From: Limosilactobacillus reuteri subsp. reuteri
GTDB lineage: Bacteria; Bacillota; Bacilli; Lactobacillales; Lactobacillaceae
Direction of reading: 5' to 3'
DNA: 64,000 nt
NCBI RefSeq assembly: GCF_000016825.1
Contig: NC_009513.1
Span: forward strand, 1,935,619-1,999,618
Each line of letters opens with the position of its first letter. Within the stretch, counting starts at the first letter, position 1. The notes below the pieces were generated by a model. It saw only the letters and a program-made list of their open reading frames with translations. It did no database searches and was not told where the DNA came from. Of the stretch, positions 35,124 to 41,968 are shown piece by piece. Both the position numbers and the translations under genes were made by a program.

Positions 35124-35159
35124 TACTTGGCCCCACTATCTATTATTAAGGCCATTATA

Positions 35160-35275
35160 TCAAAACACTTTCGCCATCGATTTTGCTTCTGCTAATGCAT
35201 TATTAAGAATCTTTTGCCGTTGATCACGGTGAACATCGGCACCCTCAATAAAATCCTTATTTTTTATGTTACCCG
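35160..35275 (-). pseudogene. Possible NAD(P)H oxidoreductase C-terminal fragment
   Basis: The minus strand carries KDFIEGADVHRDQRQKIL and AEAKSMAKVF up to a stop at 35160, resembling the tail of flavodoxin-fold NAD(P)H quinone reductases. No upstream portion of such a gene is present. The assignment rests on a short tail only. Confidence 0.35.
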
Positions 35276-35346
35276 TCAACAAAAAAAGAAAAAGATTTTT
35301 TGTTATAAAATAGTAATTGTGATTTTTAACTGAAGGAAGTGGTGCA

Positions 35347-36276
35347 ATGTCGATTGGGCAAATTTTTAACCAAGTCGTCATTATTTTCTTACTAATGCTT
35401 TTAGGAGCAGTTATTAGAAAGCTCGGATTTCTCCATCCACAATCAATTAATGATTTAACCAATATTACACTCTACTTTTTATCGCCAATCGTAATTATTA
35501 AGGCCTTTGAACAGCCGTTTTCGCGATCACGATTTTATCAATTATTACTATTGATTGCTGGTGTCTTTCTGACCTATTTTGTTTCAATTTTGATTGCAAA
35601 ACTACTTTTTCATAAAGTAAAGGACCAAAATATTCGTCAAATTGCAACTTATGGAAGTATCTATTCTAATAATGGCTTTATGGGCGTTCCATTAGCACAA
35701 GGGCTTTTCGGAAGTGTGGGTGTCTTCTATGCCGTCGCTTCAATGATTGGTTTTAATGTCATGTCGTGGACTCAGGGAATTGGAATTTTTCAAAAACGGC
35801 AGCCTCATGATTGGGGAACACAGTTAAAGAAAATTATTTTAAATCCTAATATTATTGCTATTATTATTGGTCTTTTCCTATTCATTAGTTCTTTTCGGTT
35901 GCCAAAATTAATTTCTGGTTTTATTGATTACACCAGTCCAGCGTTTACTCCACTATCAATGATTGTCATCGGAAGTAATCTTGCAAACCTAAGTATTAAA
36001 AATATCAAATTACCAACTGCACTCTGGGGAAGTCTCTTCGTAAGGAATATTTTCTTCCCGATTCTAGGAACAATTATCTTATTATTATTGGGAATTACTG
36101 GTGTTCCACTCTTCACCACAGTAATTCTTAGTGCATGTCCAGTAGCAGGATTAGTCGTTCTTTTTACCTTACAATCAAATGGGGATGCACGGCCAGCAAC
36201 CGTCTTAATGAGTATTTCAACCATTTTGAGTTTAGTAACTATTCCATTAGTCTATTGGTTTGCTAGTCTATGGTAA
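35347..36276 (+). CDS. AEC-family transporter (auxin efflux carrier-like, malate/organic acid)
   Basis: A 309-residue membrane protein with about ten helices. The family pattern is clear: FNQVVIIFLLMLLGAVIRKLG with ITLYFLSPIVIIKAF at the N terminus, YGSIYSNNGFMGVPLAQGLFG in the middle and VILSACPVAGLVVLFTLQSNGD near the C terminus. In lactic acid bacteria AEC proteins often export malate or other organic acids. ATG 35347 after AAGGAAGTGGTG. The next gene is separated by a hairpin. Confidence 0.88.
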   Translation: MSIGQIFNQVVIIFLLMLLGAVIRKLGFLHPQSINDLTNITLYFLSPIVIIKAFEQPFSRSRFYQLLLLIAGVFLTYFVSILIAKLLFHKVKDQNIRQIATYGSIYSNNGFMGVPLAQGLFGSVGVFYAVASMIGFNVMSWTQGIGIFQKRQPHDWGTQLKKIILNPNIIAIIIGLFLFISSFRLPKLISGFIDYTSPAFTPLSMIVIGSNLANLSIKNIKLPTALWGSLFVRNIFFPILGTIILLLLGITGVPLFTTVILSACPVAGLVVLFTLQSNGDARPATVLMSISTILSLVTIPLVYWFASLW

Positions 36277-36330
36277 TGATATATACGATTTTTGAATAAA
36301 GGATTAAATATAATAAGCATTTCAAATAAT

Positions 36331-36371
36331 AGCCTCCTTAATCTATGATGGAATTAGATATTAAGGAGGCT
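36331..36371 (+). promoter_or_regulatory. Perfect hairpin containing the ribosome-binding site of the next gene
   Basis: AGCCTCCTTAAT (36331-36342) and ATTAAGGAGGCT (36360-36371) are exact complements and can be extended with ATCTA/TAGAT. The 3' arm contains AAGGAGG, the Shine-Dalgarno site for the ATG at 36378, so the site would be buried in RNA. It may act as translational switch, RNA thermometer-like element or, with weak T run, as attenuator. Confidence 0.7.
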
Positions 36372-36377
36372 TTATAA

Positions 36378-37055
36378 ATGAATAAACCATATATTATCGT
36401 CCATATGATGACATCAGTTGATGGACGAATTGATTGTGAAATGACGGCCCAATTAGCCGGTGAACCCGAATACTATTCTACATTGGACAGTTTAGATGTT
36501 CCTACAAGGATTAGTGGACGTGTTACTGCAGAAACCGAATTGACACGTGGTGGTAAATTTAATCCGCAAAACAAAGAAATCCTTGGTAAAACTGACTTTG
36601 CTAAAAATGCAATTGCTGATAGTTATAATATCATTGTCGACACTAAGGGAACTTTACAATGGGGCAAGGAAAATGGTAATAACTTCTCTCACCTAATTAT
36701 TACGAGTGAACAAGTTACGAAAGATTACCTTGATTACCTCAATCGTCAAAATATTTCATGGATCGCAACTGGGAAAGATCAAATTGATCTAGCCAAGGCA
36801 ATGGAAATCCTTGCTGATGAATTCAATATTGACCGTTTAGCAATTGTTGGTGGCGGAAAAATCAATGGCGGTTTCCTGGAAGCGGGATTAGTTGATGAAA
36901 TCAGTATTTTAATTGGGGCTGGTGCCGATGGGCGAACCGGTCAACCAAGCCTTTTTGATGGCCGTCCAGAAAGCAGTCGTCCAATCGCTCTGCAATTAAA
37001 AGATGTTACAAGTTTTGATGATGGAGCGGTCTGGTTACGGTATTTGGTTAAGTAA
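36378..37055 (+). CDS. RibD C-terminal/dihydrofolate-reductase-like reductase
   Basis: A 225-residue stand-alone reductase domain of the RibD_C family (pyrimidine reductase fold, NADPH-dependent). Features: VHMMTSVDGRIDCEM at the N terminus, GRVTAETELTRGGKF, and the cofactor region LAIVGGGKINGGFLEAGLVDEISILIGAGADG. It lacks the deaminase half of RibD, so a role in riboflavin synthesis is not certain; many such proteins are general reductases. The C-terminal 120 codons and the following terminator are duplicated at 39757-40167. Translation may be limited by the hairpin over its ribosome-binding site. Confidence 0.85.
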   Translation: MNKPYIIVHMMTSVDGRIDCEMTAQLAGEPEYYSTLDSLDVPTRISGRVTAETELTRGGKFNPQNKEILGKTDFAKNAIADSYNIIVDTKGTLQWGKENGNNFSHLIITSEQVTKDYLDYLNRQNISWIATGKDQIDLAKAMEILADEFNIDRLAIVGGGKINGGFLEAGLVDEISILIGAGADGRTGQPSLFDGRPESSRPIALQLKDVTSFDDGAVWLRYLVK

Positions 37056-37065
37056 CTGAAATTTG

Positions 37066-37106
37066 AACGCATAGGGTCCTGGTAATTTACTGTGATTCTA
37101 TGCGTT
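37066..37106 (+). terminator. Terminator of the RibD-like gene
   Basis: AACGCATAG / CTATGCGTT stem, T-rich tail. The same hairpin follows the duplicated fragment (40127-40167). Confidence 0.7.
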
Positions 37107-37126
37107 TGTGCTTTAAAAACAAGAAA

Positions 37127-37186
37127 ACGCAAGAACTCTCGCATATACTTTGAATATTTAAACTAAAGTAACGAAGAGTCTTGCGT
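37127..37186. repeat. Inverted repeat ACGCAAGA-CTCT ... AGAG-TCTTGCGT
   Basis: 12-bp arms with one bulge enclose 35 bp of AT-rich DNA. Resembles terminal repeats of a tiny defective insertion sequence. Nothing coding inside. Confidence 0.5.
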
Positions 37187-37218
37187 AATGAAATTTATAA
37201 AGTTGAAGTGCAAGATAA

Positions 37219-37259
37219 AAAGGTATGATTCCAATATCCAACTGGGATCATACCTTTTA
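37219..37259 (-). terminator. Terminator of the small membrane protein genes
   Basis: AAAAGGTATGATTCCA / TGGGATCATACCTTTT inverted repeat just after the stop at 37269. Confidence 0.85.
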
Positions 37260-37268
37260 TTCTCTAGA

Positions 37269-37577
37269 TTATTGCTTTTTAAGTTTCTTTAGATAGAAAA
37301 ATAAGATAAACAATCCTATTACTATACATGCGACTGCTCCCGGCCATAAATCTGCCCGAATAATTAAAATAAACACGGCATATGAGATTAGTGCTATTCC
37401 TGCTAAGAAAAAATATTGTTTCTTTAAACAATCAATCAGCCATAAGATTGCACAAAGTAAAGAAGATGTAGAAGCAACAATATTCTTATTGTATGCATAG
37501 TATACACAAATAATGAAAAATATTAATATTGCAATTATATTCCACTTATTCTTTTTCAAAAAATCAATCAAAATCAT
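37269..37577 (-). CDS. Small membrane protein (DUF3953-like)
   Basis: A 102-residue protein with three to four hydrophobic segments (IIAILIFFIICVYYAY, SSLLCAILWLI, FFLAGIALISYAVFILII, ACIVIGLFILFFYL) and a lysine-rich end. It looks like the DUF3953 small membrane proteins of lactobacilli. Function unknown. It follows a shorter paralogue-like gene 63 bp upstream, and the two lie beside remnants of a peptide-secretion locus, so an immunity or stress function is possible but not shown. Confidence 0.55.
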   Translation of the reverse strand: MILIDFLKKNKWNIIAILIFFIICVYYAYNKNIVASTSSLLCAILWLIDCLKKQYFFLAGIALISYAVFILIIRADLWPGAVACIVIGLFILFFYLKKLKKQ

Positions 37578-37640
37578 TAAAACTCCCCATGATAGTCAAA
37601 ACAACTTTTTACTCCGACTCTAACTATTCTAGAAGCCAGT

Positions 37641-37835
37641 TTAGCCTCTAAAATAAAATATAAAGAAAACTATTCCAATTAAGATCAAAATTACAGAAAC
37701 TATCCATGTGCTTGGATGAACTATAAAAAGTAATAATCCATATATTATGAACAATAGTGCTTGCAGATATAAAAATTTCTTCCCTAGATTACTAATTAAT
37801 AGTGAAAGTCCACAAAAGATTGACATAGATATCAT
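37641..37835 (-). CDS. Small membrane protein, paralogue of the next gene
   Basis: A 64-residue protein with two hydrophobic segments (CGLSLLISNLGKKFLYLQALLF and VSVILILIGIVFFIFYF) resembling the C-terminal half of the 102-residue neighbour. Start ATG 37835 lacks a clear ribosome-binding site, so it may be a truncated copy. 35 bp upstream lies the edge of the IS30 element, which may have removed its 5' part. Confidence 0.45.
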   Translation of the reverse strand: MISMSIFCGLSLLISNLGKKFLYLQALLFIIYGLLLFIVHPSTWIVSVILILIGIVFFIFYFRG

Positions 37836-37870
37836 GCCAAAATTGTAATCAAATATTAAATACCCCGAAA

Positions 37871-38931
37871 TGTCAATTTAAATTAGAAAAAAGTTGAAAG
37901 CTGTTCTTCTGTGACATAACTCATGAATACTTCTAGTGGTGTACGATAATTAAGCGACTTTCGTGGGATATTGTTGCGACGGTGCATTAGCTGAGTGACT
38001 AGTTCGTTTGGTAAATGGCGAAAATCTAGCTTTTTGCTAAGACCGTCACGACGCAAGATGCCGTTATTATTTTCGTTTAACCCTCGTTGATTGGGAGCAC
38101 CGACTTCCGCAAAATAGGTATGAAGATCATACTTATTGGCTATCTCTCGCCATCCAGCAAATTCTTTCCCATTATCAAAAGTAATTGATTTAACAAAGTG
38201 ACGTGGCAGTTTAGCGAGCCATTGGTCAAGCTGGCAATTCACTGCTTCGTCTGTTTTATGATGAATATTAAGGACAATCATTACTTTGGATTGTCGCTCT
38301 ACTAGCGTCATTACCGCTCCGCGGTGAGCTTTACCTTGAACTGTATCAGCTTCAAAGTGTCCAAATTCATGTTGGTAATGCGGGAAATCACGATATCGTT
38401 GATAGATACTGCGTCCTAATTGGCCAGCTTTACCACGACGTTCCACATAGCCATTGGGATGGCGTTTTCCTTTCATCGGTAGCTGTTTAACGGAAAAGCC
38501 ATACTGATTGCGGACAAACATGCGATAAAGGGTGCGCATACTGCAGCTAATCGGGTGCTCATCACGACCAATAATAGTATCAGGAGTCCAACCAGCCTTG
38601 ATTTGCGCATGGATATAGTTAACCTCGATAGTTGGCAGTTGGGTCTGCTTCCGACCACAACGACGTTTATGACGCTGATAAGTCTGAAGATATTGGTCGA
38701 TGGTTTTACCGTTATTGAGGAAACGATAAACACGATAGATGGTTTCTTGACTACGTTGAAGTAATTTAGCGGCCCGATAAGCTTTAGTGCCTTGATACCA
38801 AAAATCAGCTATGAGAGTTAATTCGCGTGTGGTAAGATGTTTATAGGTCATTGTGATTGCCTTTCTTTTGATTAGGGATACTCAAAAGTCTATCACAAAT
38901 GGCTTTTTATTTTTTCTAACTTAATTTTACA
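37871..38931 (-). mobile_element. IS30-family insertion sequence
   Basis: About 1061 bp bounded by imperfect inverted repeats: TGTCAATTTAAATTAGAAAAAA at the left and, reversed, TGTAAAATTAAGTTAGAAAAAA at the right (18 of 22). It holds one complete transposase gene. Its right end cuts into a LytTR response-regulator gene whose first part is not present on the left side, so an IS-linked deletion has taken place. A possible short AA target duplication flanks it. Confidence 0.85.
37883..38851 (-). CDS. IS30-family transposase
   Basis: A 322-residue DDE transposase, complete for the family. N-terminal helix-turn-helix (LTTRELTLIADFWYQG, AAKLLQRSQETIYRVYRFL) for end binding, then the catalytic domain with Asp in FGHFEADTVQG, Asp in SITFDNGKEF and Glu in GLNENNNGILR, the IS30 spacing D-D-33-E. 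It is intact and may be active. Confidence 0.95.
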   Translation of the reverse strand: MTYKHLTTRELTLIADFWYQGTKAYRAAKLLQRSQETIYRVYRFLNNGKTIDQYLQTYQRHKRRCGRKQTQLPTIEVNYIHAQIKAGWTPDTIIGRDEHPISCSMRTLYRMFVRNQYGFSVKQLPMKGKRHPNGYVERRGKAGQLGRSIYQRYRDFPHYQHEFGHFEADTVQGKAHRGAVMTLVERQSKVMIVLNIHHKTDEAVNCQLDQWLAKLPRHFVKSITFDNGKEFAGWREIANKYDLHTYFAEVGAPNQRGLNENNNGILRRDGLSKKLDFRHLPNELVTQLMHRRNNIPRKSLNYRTPLEVFMSYVTEEQLSTFF

Positions 38932-39270
38932 AACGGCGATATTAAAAAAAATACATTCAGTTATAAAGTTGGTACAAGGATTATAAATGTAAACTTCAGT
39001 AATATCCTTTATATCTCTACTACAAAATTCCCTCATAAATTAAAGATTGTTACATCTAATGGTCAAGGGGAATTCTCAGGTGATATTAAAACAATTGAAC
39101 AAAATTATCCTCTATTTTTCAAGGCTTCTCAGTCTAGCTTAATTAACTTACAAAATGTTGAAACAATTAATACTAAAAAACGGCTTATTAAGTTTTCCAA
39201 CAATGATTATCTTAAGTATTCTAGAAGCAGATCTAAAGAATTAAATAATCTATATAAATCAAGTCAATAA
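38932..39270 (+). pseudogene. LytTR response regulator (AgrA/ComE-type), C-terminal fragment
   Basis: The frame from the IS30 border to TAA 39268-39270 encodes 112 residues of a LytTR DNA-binding domain: FSYKVGTRIINVNFSNILYI, LKIVTSNGQGEFSGDIKTIE, FKASQSSLINLQNVETI and KYSRSRSKELNNLY. The receiver domain and start are missing. Such regulators control quorum-sensing peptide and bacteriocin operons, in keeping with the exporter fragment behind it. Confidence 0.85.
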
Positions 39271-39284
39271 GACTGATTGTAGAT

Positions 39285-39541
39285 TAGCAACTCTGCAAAA
39301 ATTTACAAAAACTACTACTGATGGAACTACTGCACTTGATGTTTTAACAGAAGAGAAACTAATCAAAAATCTCATGGCATTATCTTCAAAAACAATTATC
39401 TTTATTGCCCATCGTCTTTCAATAGCTCGAATTACAAATAATATTACAGTTATTGATAATGGCAAAATTGTTGAACAGGGTTCTCATGAAGAACTTCTCA
39501 AAAATAAATCGTTATATTTTAAACTTATGCAAACACAATAA
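39285..39541 (+). pseudogene. Peptide/bacteriocin ABC exporter, C-terminal fragment
   Basis: The plus strand encodes the end of an ABC ATPase: a post-Walker-B TTALDVLTEEKLIKNLM segment, the switch His in IIFIAHRLSIA, and the tail ITVIDNGKIVEQGSHEELL to TAA 39541. Walker A, signature motif and membrane domain are gone. Sequence fits exporters with C39 peptidase that process double-glycine leader peptides. It begins 15 bp after the LytTR fragment. Confidence 0.8.
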
Positions 39542-39657
39542 ATAGAGGCTGTTTTTATTCAATTTTGCATAACGATTAAGTATTCTTAGCTTATACAATA
39601 GCCATATAATCTTTCAATATTGATTATATAATTTTCTGTCTATACTTTTTATATGGT

Positions 39658-39752
39658 TAACTTGTTTAATTATTAACCATATTCTTATTACCTCTTTTCC
39701 CTTATTGACTTTGGCTTGAACGCCTACATCTTAAGGCAAAAGAGGCCTTTTT
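39658..39752 (-). mobile_element. IS200 left-end remnant
   Basis: Nearly identical to the left end of the element at 16495-17240 (CCTCTTTTCCCTTATTGACTTTGGC region, through AAAAGAGGCC), with a decayed start of tnpA (AACCAT at 39676-39681). The remainder of tnpA and the right end are absent. Directly after it begins the partial RibD-like duplicate. Confidence 0.8.
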
Positions 39753-39756
39753 CTAA

Positions 39757-40116
39757 ATCGTTACGAGTGAACAAATTACGAAAGATTGCCTTGATTACCT
39801 CAACAGCCAAAATATTTCATGGATCGCATCTGGGAAAGATCAAATTGATCTAGCCAAGGCAATGGAAATCCTTACTGATGAATTCAATATTAATCGTCTA
39901 GCAATTGTTGGCGGCGGAAAAATCAACGGTGGTTTTCTTGAAGCTGGATTAGTTGATGAAATCAGCATTTTAATTGGTGCTGGTGCCGATGGGCGAACTG
40001 GTCAGCCAAGTCTTTTTGATGGCCGTCCAGAAAGCAGTCGTCCAATCGCTCTGCAATTAAAAGATGTTGCAAGTTTTGATGATGGAGCGGTCTGGTTACG
40101 GTATTTGGTTAAGTAA
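39757..40116 (+). pseudogene. RibD/DHFR-like reductase, 5'-truncated second copy
   Basis: From 39757 the plus strand is about 93-95 percent identical by eye to the last 120 codons of the gene at 36378-37055, including LAIVGGGKINGG and the terminator behind it. The first 105 codons are missing; the IS200 remnant abuts the break. An ATG at 39862 gives an 84-codon frame but without ribosome-binding site or full domain, so it is a fragment. Confidence 0.88.
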
Positions 40117-40126
40117 CTAAAATTTG

Positions 40127-40167
40127 AACGCATAGGGTCGTGGTAAATTACTGTGATTCTATGCGTT
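40127..40167 (+). terminator. Duplicated terminator of the RibD-like fragment
   Basis: AACGCATAG / CTATGCGTT, as at 37066-37106. Confidence 0.6.
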
Positions 40168-40196
40168 TATGCTTTAATTTCTTCGCAAGTTGCAAA

Positions 40197-40230
40197 ACAA
40201 AACGCCACAGAATTTTTCTGCGACGTTTTT
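40197..40230 (-). terminator. Terminator of the toxin-antitoxin operon
   Basis: AAAACGCCACAGAA / TTCTGCGACGTTTT stem, followed on the minus strand by a T-rich stretch, just after the toxin stop at 40235. Confidence 0.75.
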
Positions 40231-40234
40231 GTCT

Positions 40235-40561
40235 TTATATCTCATATCGATTGCGAATAAATTCTACCAGCGCTTCAATATCACGTATTGACAATTCTCC
40301 AACAAGCCTAAAAGACACATGTTCTTTTGAAAGCTTAATAATATCTCCCACATCAATATATGACTGCTTATCAAGTCCTTCTATTTTCCAATCCATAAGA
40401 GGAAAATAATTTTTCTTAATTCTCTCAGACTTATTTTTGTATTTGCTTGTTATTCTATAGTAAAAGACATTTTTATTTTTATCTTCTACGATCAAAACTG
40501 GACGCCTTTTCCCATCTAAACCCCAAGATACATAAGCAGTATAAATTTGATTAGTCCTCAT
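40235..40561 (-). CDS. PemK/MazF-like toxin
   Basis: A 108-residue protein starting MRTNQIYTAYVSWGLDGKRRPVLIV. The KRRPVLIV strand is the hallmark of MazF/PemK endoribonucleases (PRPVLVI-like), and ITSKYKNKS and YFPLMDWKIEGL correspond to the core of the PemK-type subgroup found in lactobacilli. It would cut mRNA when free of its antitoxin. The ATG at 40561 overlaps the end of the antitoxin gene by 11 bp, the usual antitoxin-first coupling. Partner antitoxin is RelB/DinJ-like, not MazE-like. Confidence 0.8.
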   Translation of the reverse strand: MRTNQIYTAYVSWGLDGKRRPVLIVEDKNKNVFYYRITSKYKNKSERIKKNYFPLMDWKIEGLDKQSYIDVGDIIKLSKEHVSFRLVGELSIRDIEALVEFIRNRYEI

Positions 40562-40811
40562 TAAAAAATTCCTCAAGTTCCTCTTTTGTCTTAATTTCTC
40601 GAACTGGAATTTTCTTGGATACTTCTCTTAACTCCAACTCCGCCCTTTGTCTTGATGTCAAAGAAAAACTAAGAGGTATTTTCCCTGTGGCAACTATTTG
40701 TTTATACATTCCATTTATTACAGCTGTTGGGGTTAAACCAATTTCTTTTATAATATTCTCCGCTGACTGTTTTAATTCTGGATCAATGTTTACTTGAACT
40801 TTCGAACTCAT
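40551..40811 (-). CDS. RelB/DinJ-family antitoxin
   Basis: An 86-residue antitoxin. The N-terminal ribbon-helix-helix is VQVNIDPELKQSAENIIKEIGLTPTAVINGMYKQI, read here in parts, which binds operator DNA; the C-terminal LELREVSKKIPVREIKTKEEL is the toxin-wrapping helix region. The ATG at 40811 has GAGGTG upstream; an in-frame ATG at 40841 overlaps the operator. First gene of the pair. Confidence 0.88.
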   Translation of the reverse strand: MSSKVQVNIDPELKQSAENIIKEIGLTPTAVINGMYKQIVATGKIPLSFSLTSRQRAELELREVSKKIPVREIKTKEELEEFFNED

Positions 40812-40830
40812 TATAATCACCTCATGATCA

Positions 40831-40853
40831 TATAATAACATATTGTGATTATA
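40831..40853 (-). promoter_or_regulatory. Operator/promoter of the toxin-antitoxin pair
   Basis: TATAAT-N11-ATTATA palindrome 20 bp upstream of the antitoxin start, which includes a TATAAT -10 box on the minus strand; ribbon-helix-helix antitoxins autoregulate at such sites. Confidence 0.5.
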
Positions 40854-41054
40854 AATAATAATGGTTATTATGACATTTCCTACTAAGTAACAAGAGCTTC
40901 GATTAAAATTTCTTCCATAAAAATATTAAGTTCGATCCCTAGTATTAATTGCAACAAGTTTTACAGAAAAAATATTGGCTCATCTAATTGCTTAATTTGC
41001 TTTATAATTAATGTAAGCGTTTCATGACAAGTGATTTAATTAAGGAGCGAAATT

Positions 41055-41549
41055 ATGACATTAGGAACTTACCAACAAGTTAAAGATGCCCTAAAGAATT
41101 TCGGCATAACTGATTATACTGTGATTGATCACCCTGCTGCTCACACCACTGAAGAAGCTGATGCATATATCGCTGGTCACCAAGGTGTTCGAACTAAAAC
41201 CATGTTTCTGAAAGGGAAGAAAAAGAATTTCTACATGGTGATTATGGATGACAAAAAACCGATGGACTTTCATGAATTTATGGCCCTAACTGGAGCTAAA
41301 AGAGTTTCAATGGCCCGACCAGAGTATCTACAAGAACAGCTTGGCTTAGCACCAGGAATTGTTTCACCATTTGGCCTGCTGAATAATGAAGCTCATAATG
41401 TAAAGGTATATTTTGACAAGGACATTGTCGACGAACCAATTCAGACTTTCCATCCCAATGAAAATACTCATACAATTTTTATTAAGACAGATGACCTGTT
41501 CAAATTTCTTAAGCAGATTGATTTTGAACCAGAAATTATTGATCTATAG
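41055..41549 (+). CDS. Prolyl-tRNA deacylase / YbaK-family editing protein (ProX-type)
   Basis: A 164-residue trans-editing factor that hydrolyses mischarged Ala- or Cys-tRNA-Pro. The family fold is shown by TVIDHPAAHTTEEADAYI, KTMFLKGKKKNFYMVIM (with the catalytic-loop Lys) and GIVSPFGLLN. It matches the PrdX/ProX group rather than EbsC. It precedes a small monooxygenase-fold gene by 19 bp, in one unit. Clear AAGGAG upstream. Confidence 0.88.
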   Translation: MTLGTYQQVKDALKNFGITDYTVIDHPAAHTTEEADAYIAGHQGVRTKTMFLKGKKKNFYMVIMDDKKPMDFHEFMALTGAKRVSMARPEYLQEQLGLAPGIVSPFGLLNNEAHNVKVYFDKDIVDEPIQTFHPNENTHTIFIKTDDLFKFLKQIDFEPEIIDL

Positions 41550-41568
41550 AAAAATAGGAGGAATAACC

Positions 41569-41895
41569 ATGAGTTTTACAATGAATCTTTACTACACTGG
41601 TGAGGGTGATAATGCTAAAAAGTTTGCCCAGGAAATGGAAGAGCGGGGAATTGCGGATCAAATTCGTCAACAACCTGGTAATCTAAAATACGAATACTTT
41701 CAACCACTTGATGATCCCCATACGATTCTTTTAATTGACACCTGGGAAAGTCAAGAAGCATTAGACGCTGATCATGATTCACCGATGATGGCGGAATTAG
41801 CTAAATTGCGTGAAAAATATAATTTACACATGCATGCAGAACGCTTTATCCCAGAAAAATTACCGGATAAGGATAATAAATTCTTGCGAAAATAA
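41569..41895 (+). CDS. Antibiotic biosynthesis monooxygenase-fold protein (YgiN-like)
   Basis: A 108-residue ferredoxin-like dimeric alpha/beta-barrel protein. NLYYTGEGDNAKKFAQEME, LKYEYFQPLDDPHTILLIDTWESQEALDADHDSP and the MAELAKLREKYNLHMHAERF region match the ABM domain of quinol monooxygenases such as YgiN. No cofactor is needed in that family. ATG 41569 follows AGGAGGAA; a longer frame from 41413 overlaps the upstream gene and is unlikely. Terminator follows. Confidence 0.85.
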   Translation: MSFTMNLYYTGEGDNAKKFAQEMEERGIADQIRQQPGNLKYEYFQPLDDPHTILLIDTWESQEALDADHDSPMMAELAKLREKYNLHMHAERFIPEKLPDKDNKFLRK

Positions 41896-41911
41896 GCAGC
41901 TATAACATCAA

Positions 41912-41958
41912 AAAAATTCTCTAAGTCCTTTAGTTTGATGAAGACTTAGAGAATTTTT
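41912..41958 (+). terminator. Terminator between convergent genes
   Basis: AAATTCTCTAAGTC / GACTTAGAGAATTT perfect 14-bp inverted repeat with A and T runs on both sides. Confidence 0.9.
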
Positions 41959-41968
41959 ATTTAGCGAT

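Noticed and set aside
35275..35462. Upstream extension of the minus-strand frame ending at 35160
   Set aside because: Overlaps the start of the AEC transporter and shows no family pattern; just the last 38 codons look like a gene remnant.
39862..40116. 84-codon frame as a separate small gene
   Set aside because: It is the tail of the truncated RibD-like copy and starts at an internal ATG.
40140..40409. 89-codon frame on the plus strand over the toxin gene
   Set aside because: Starts in the duplicated terminator and is antisense to the PemK-like toxin; no ribosome-binding site.
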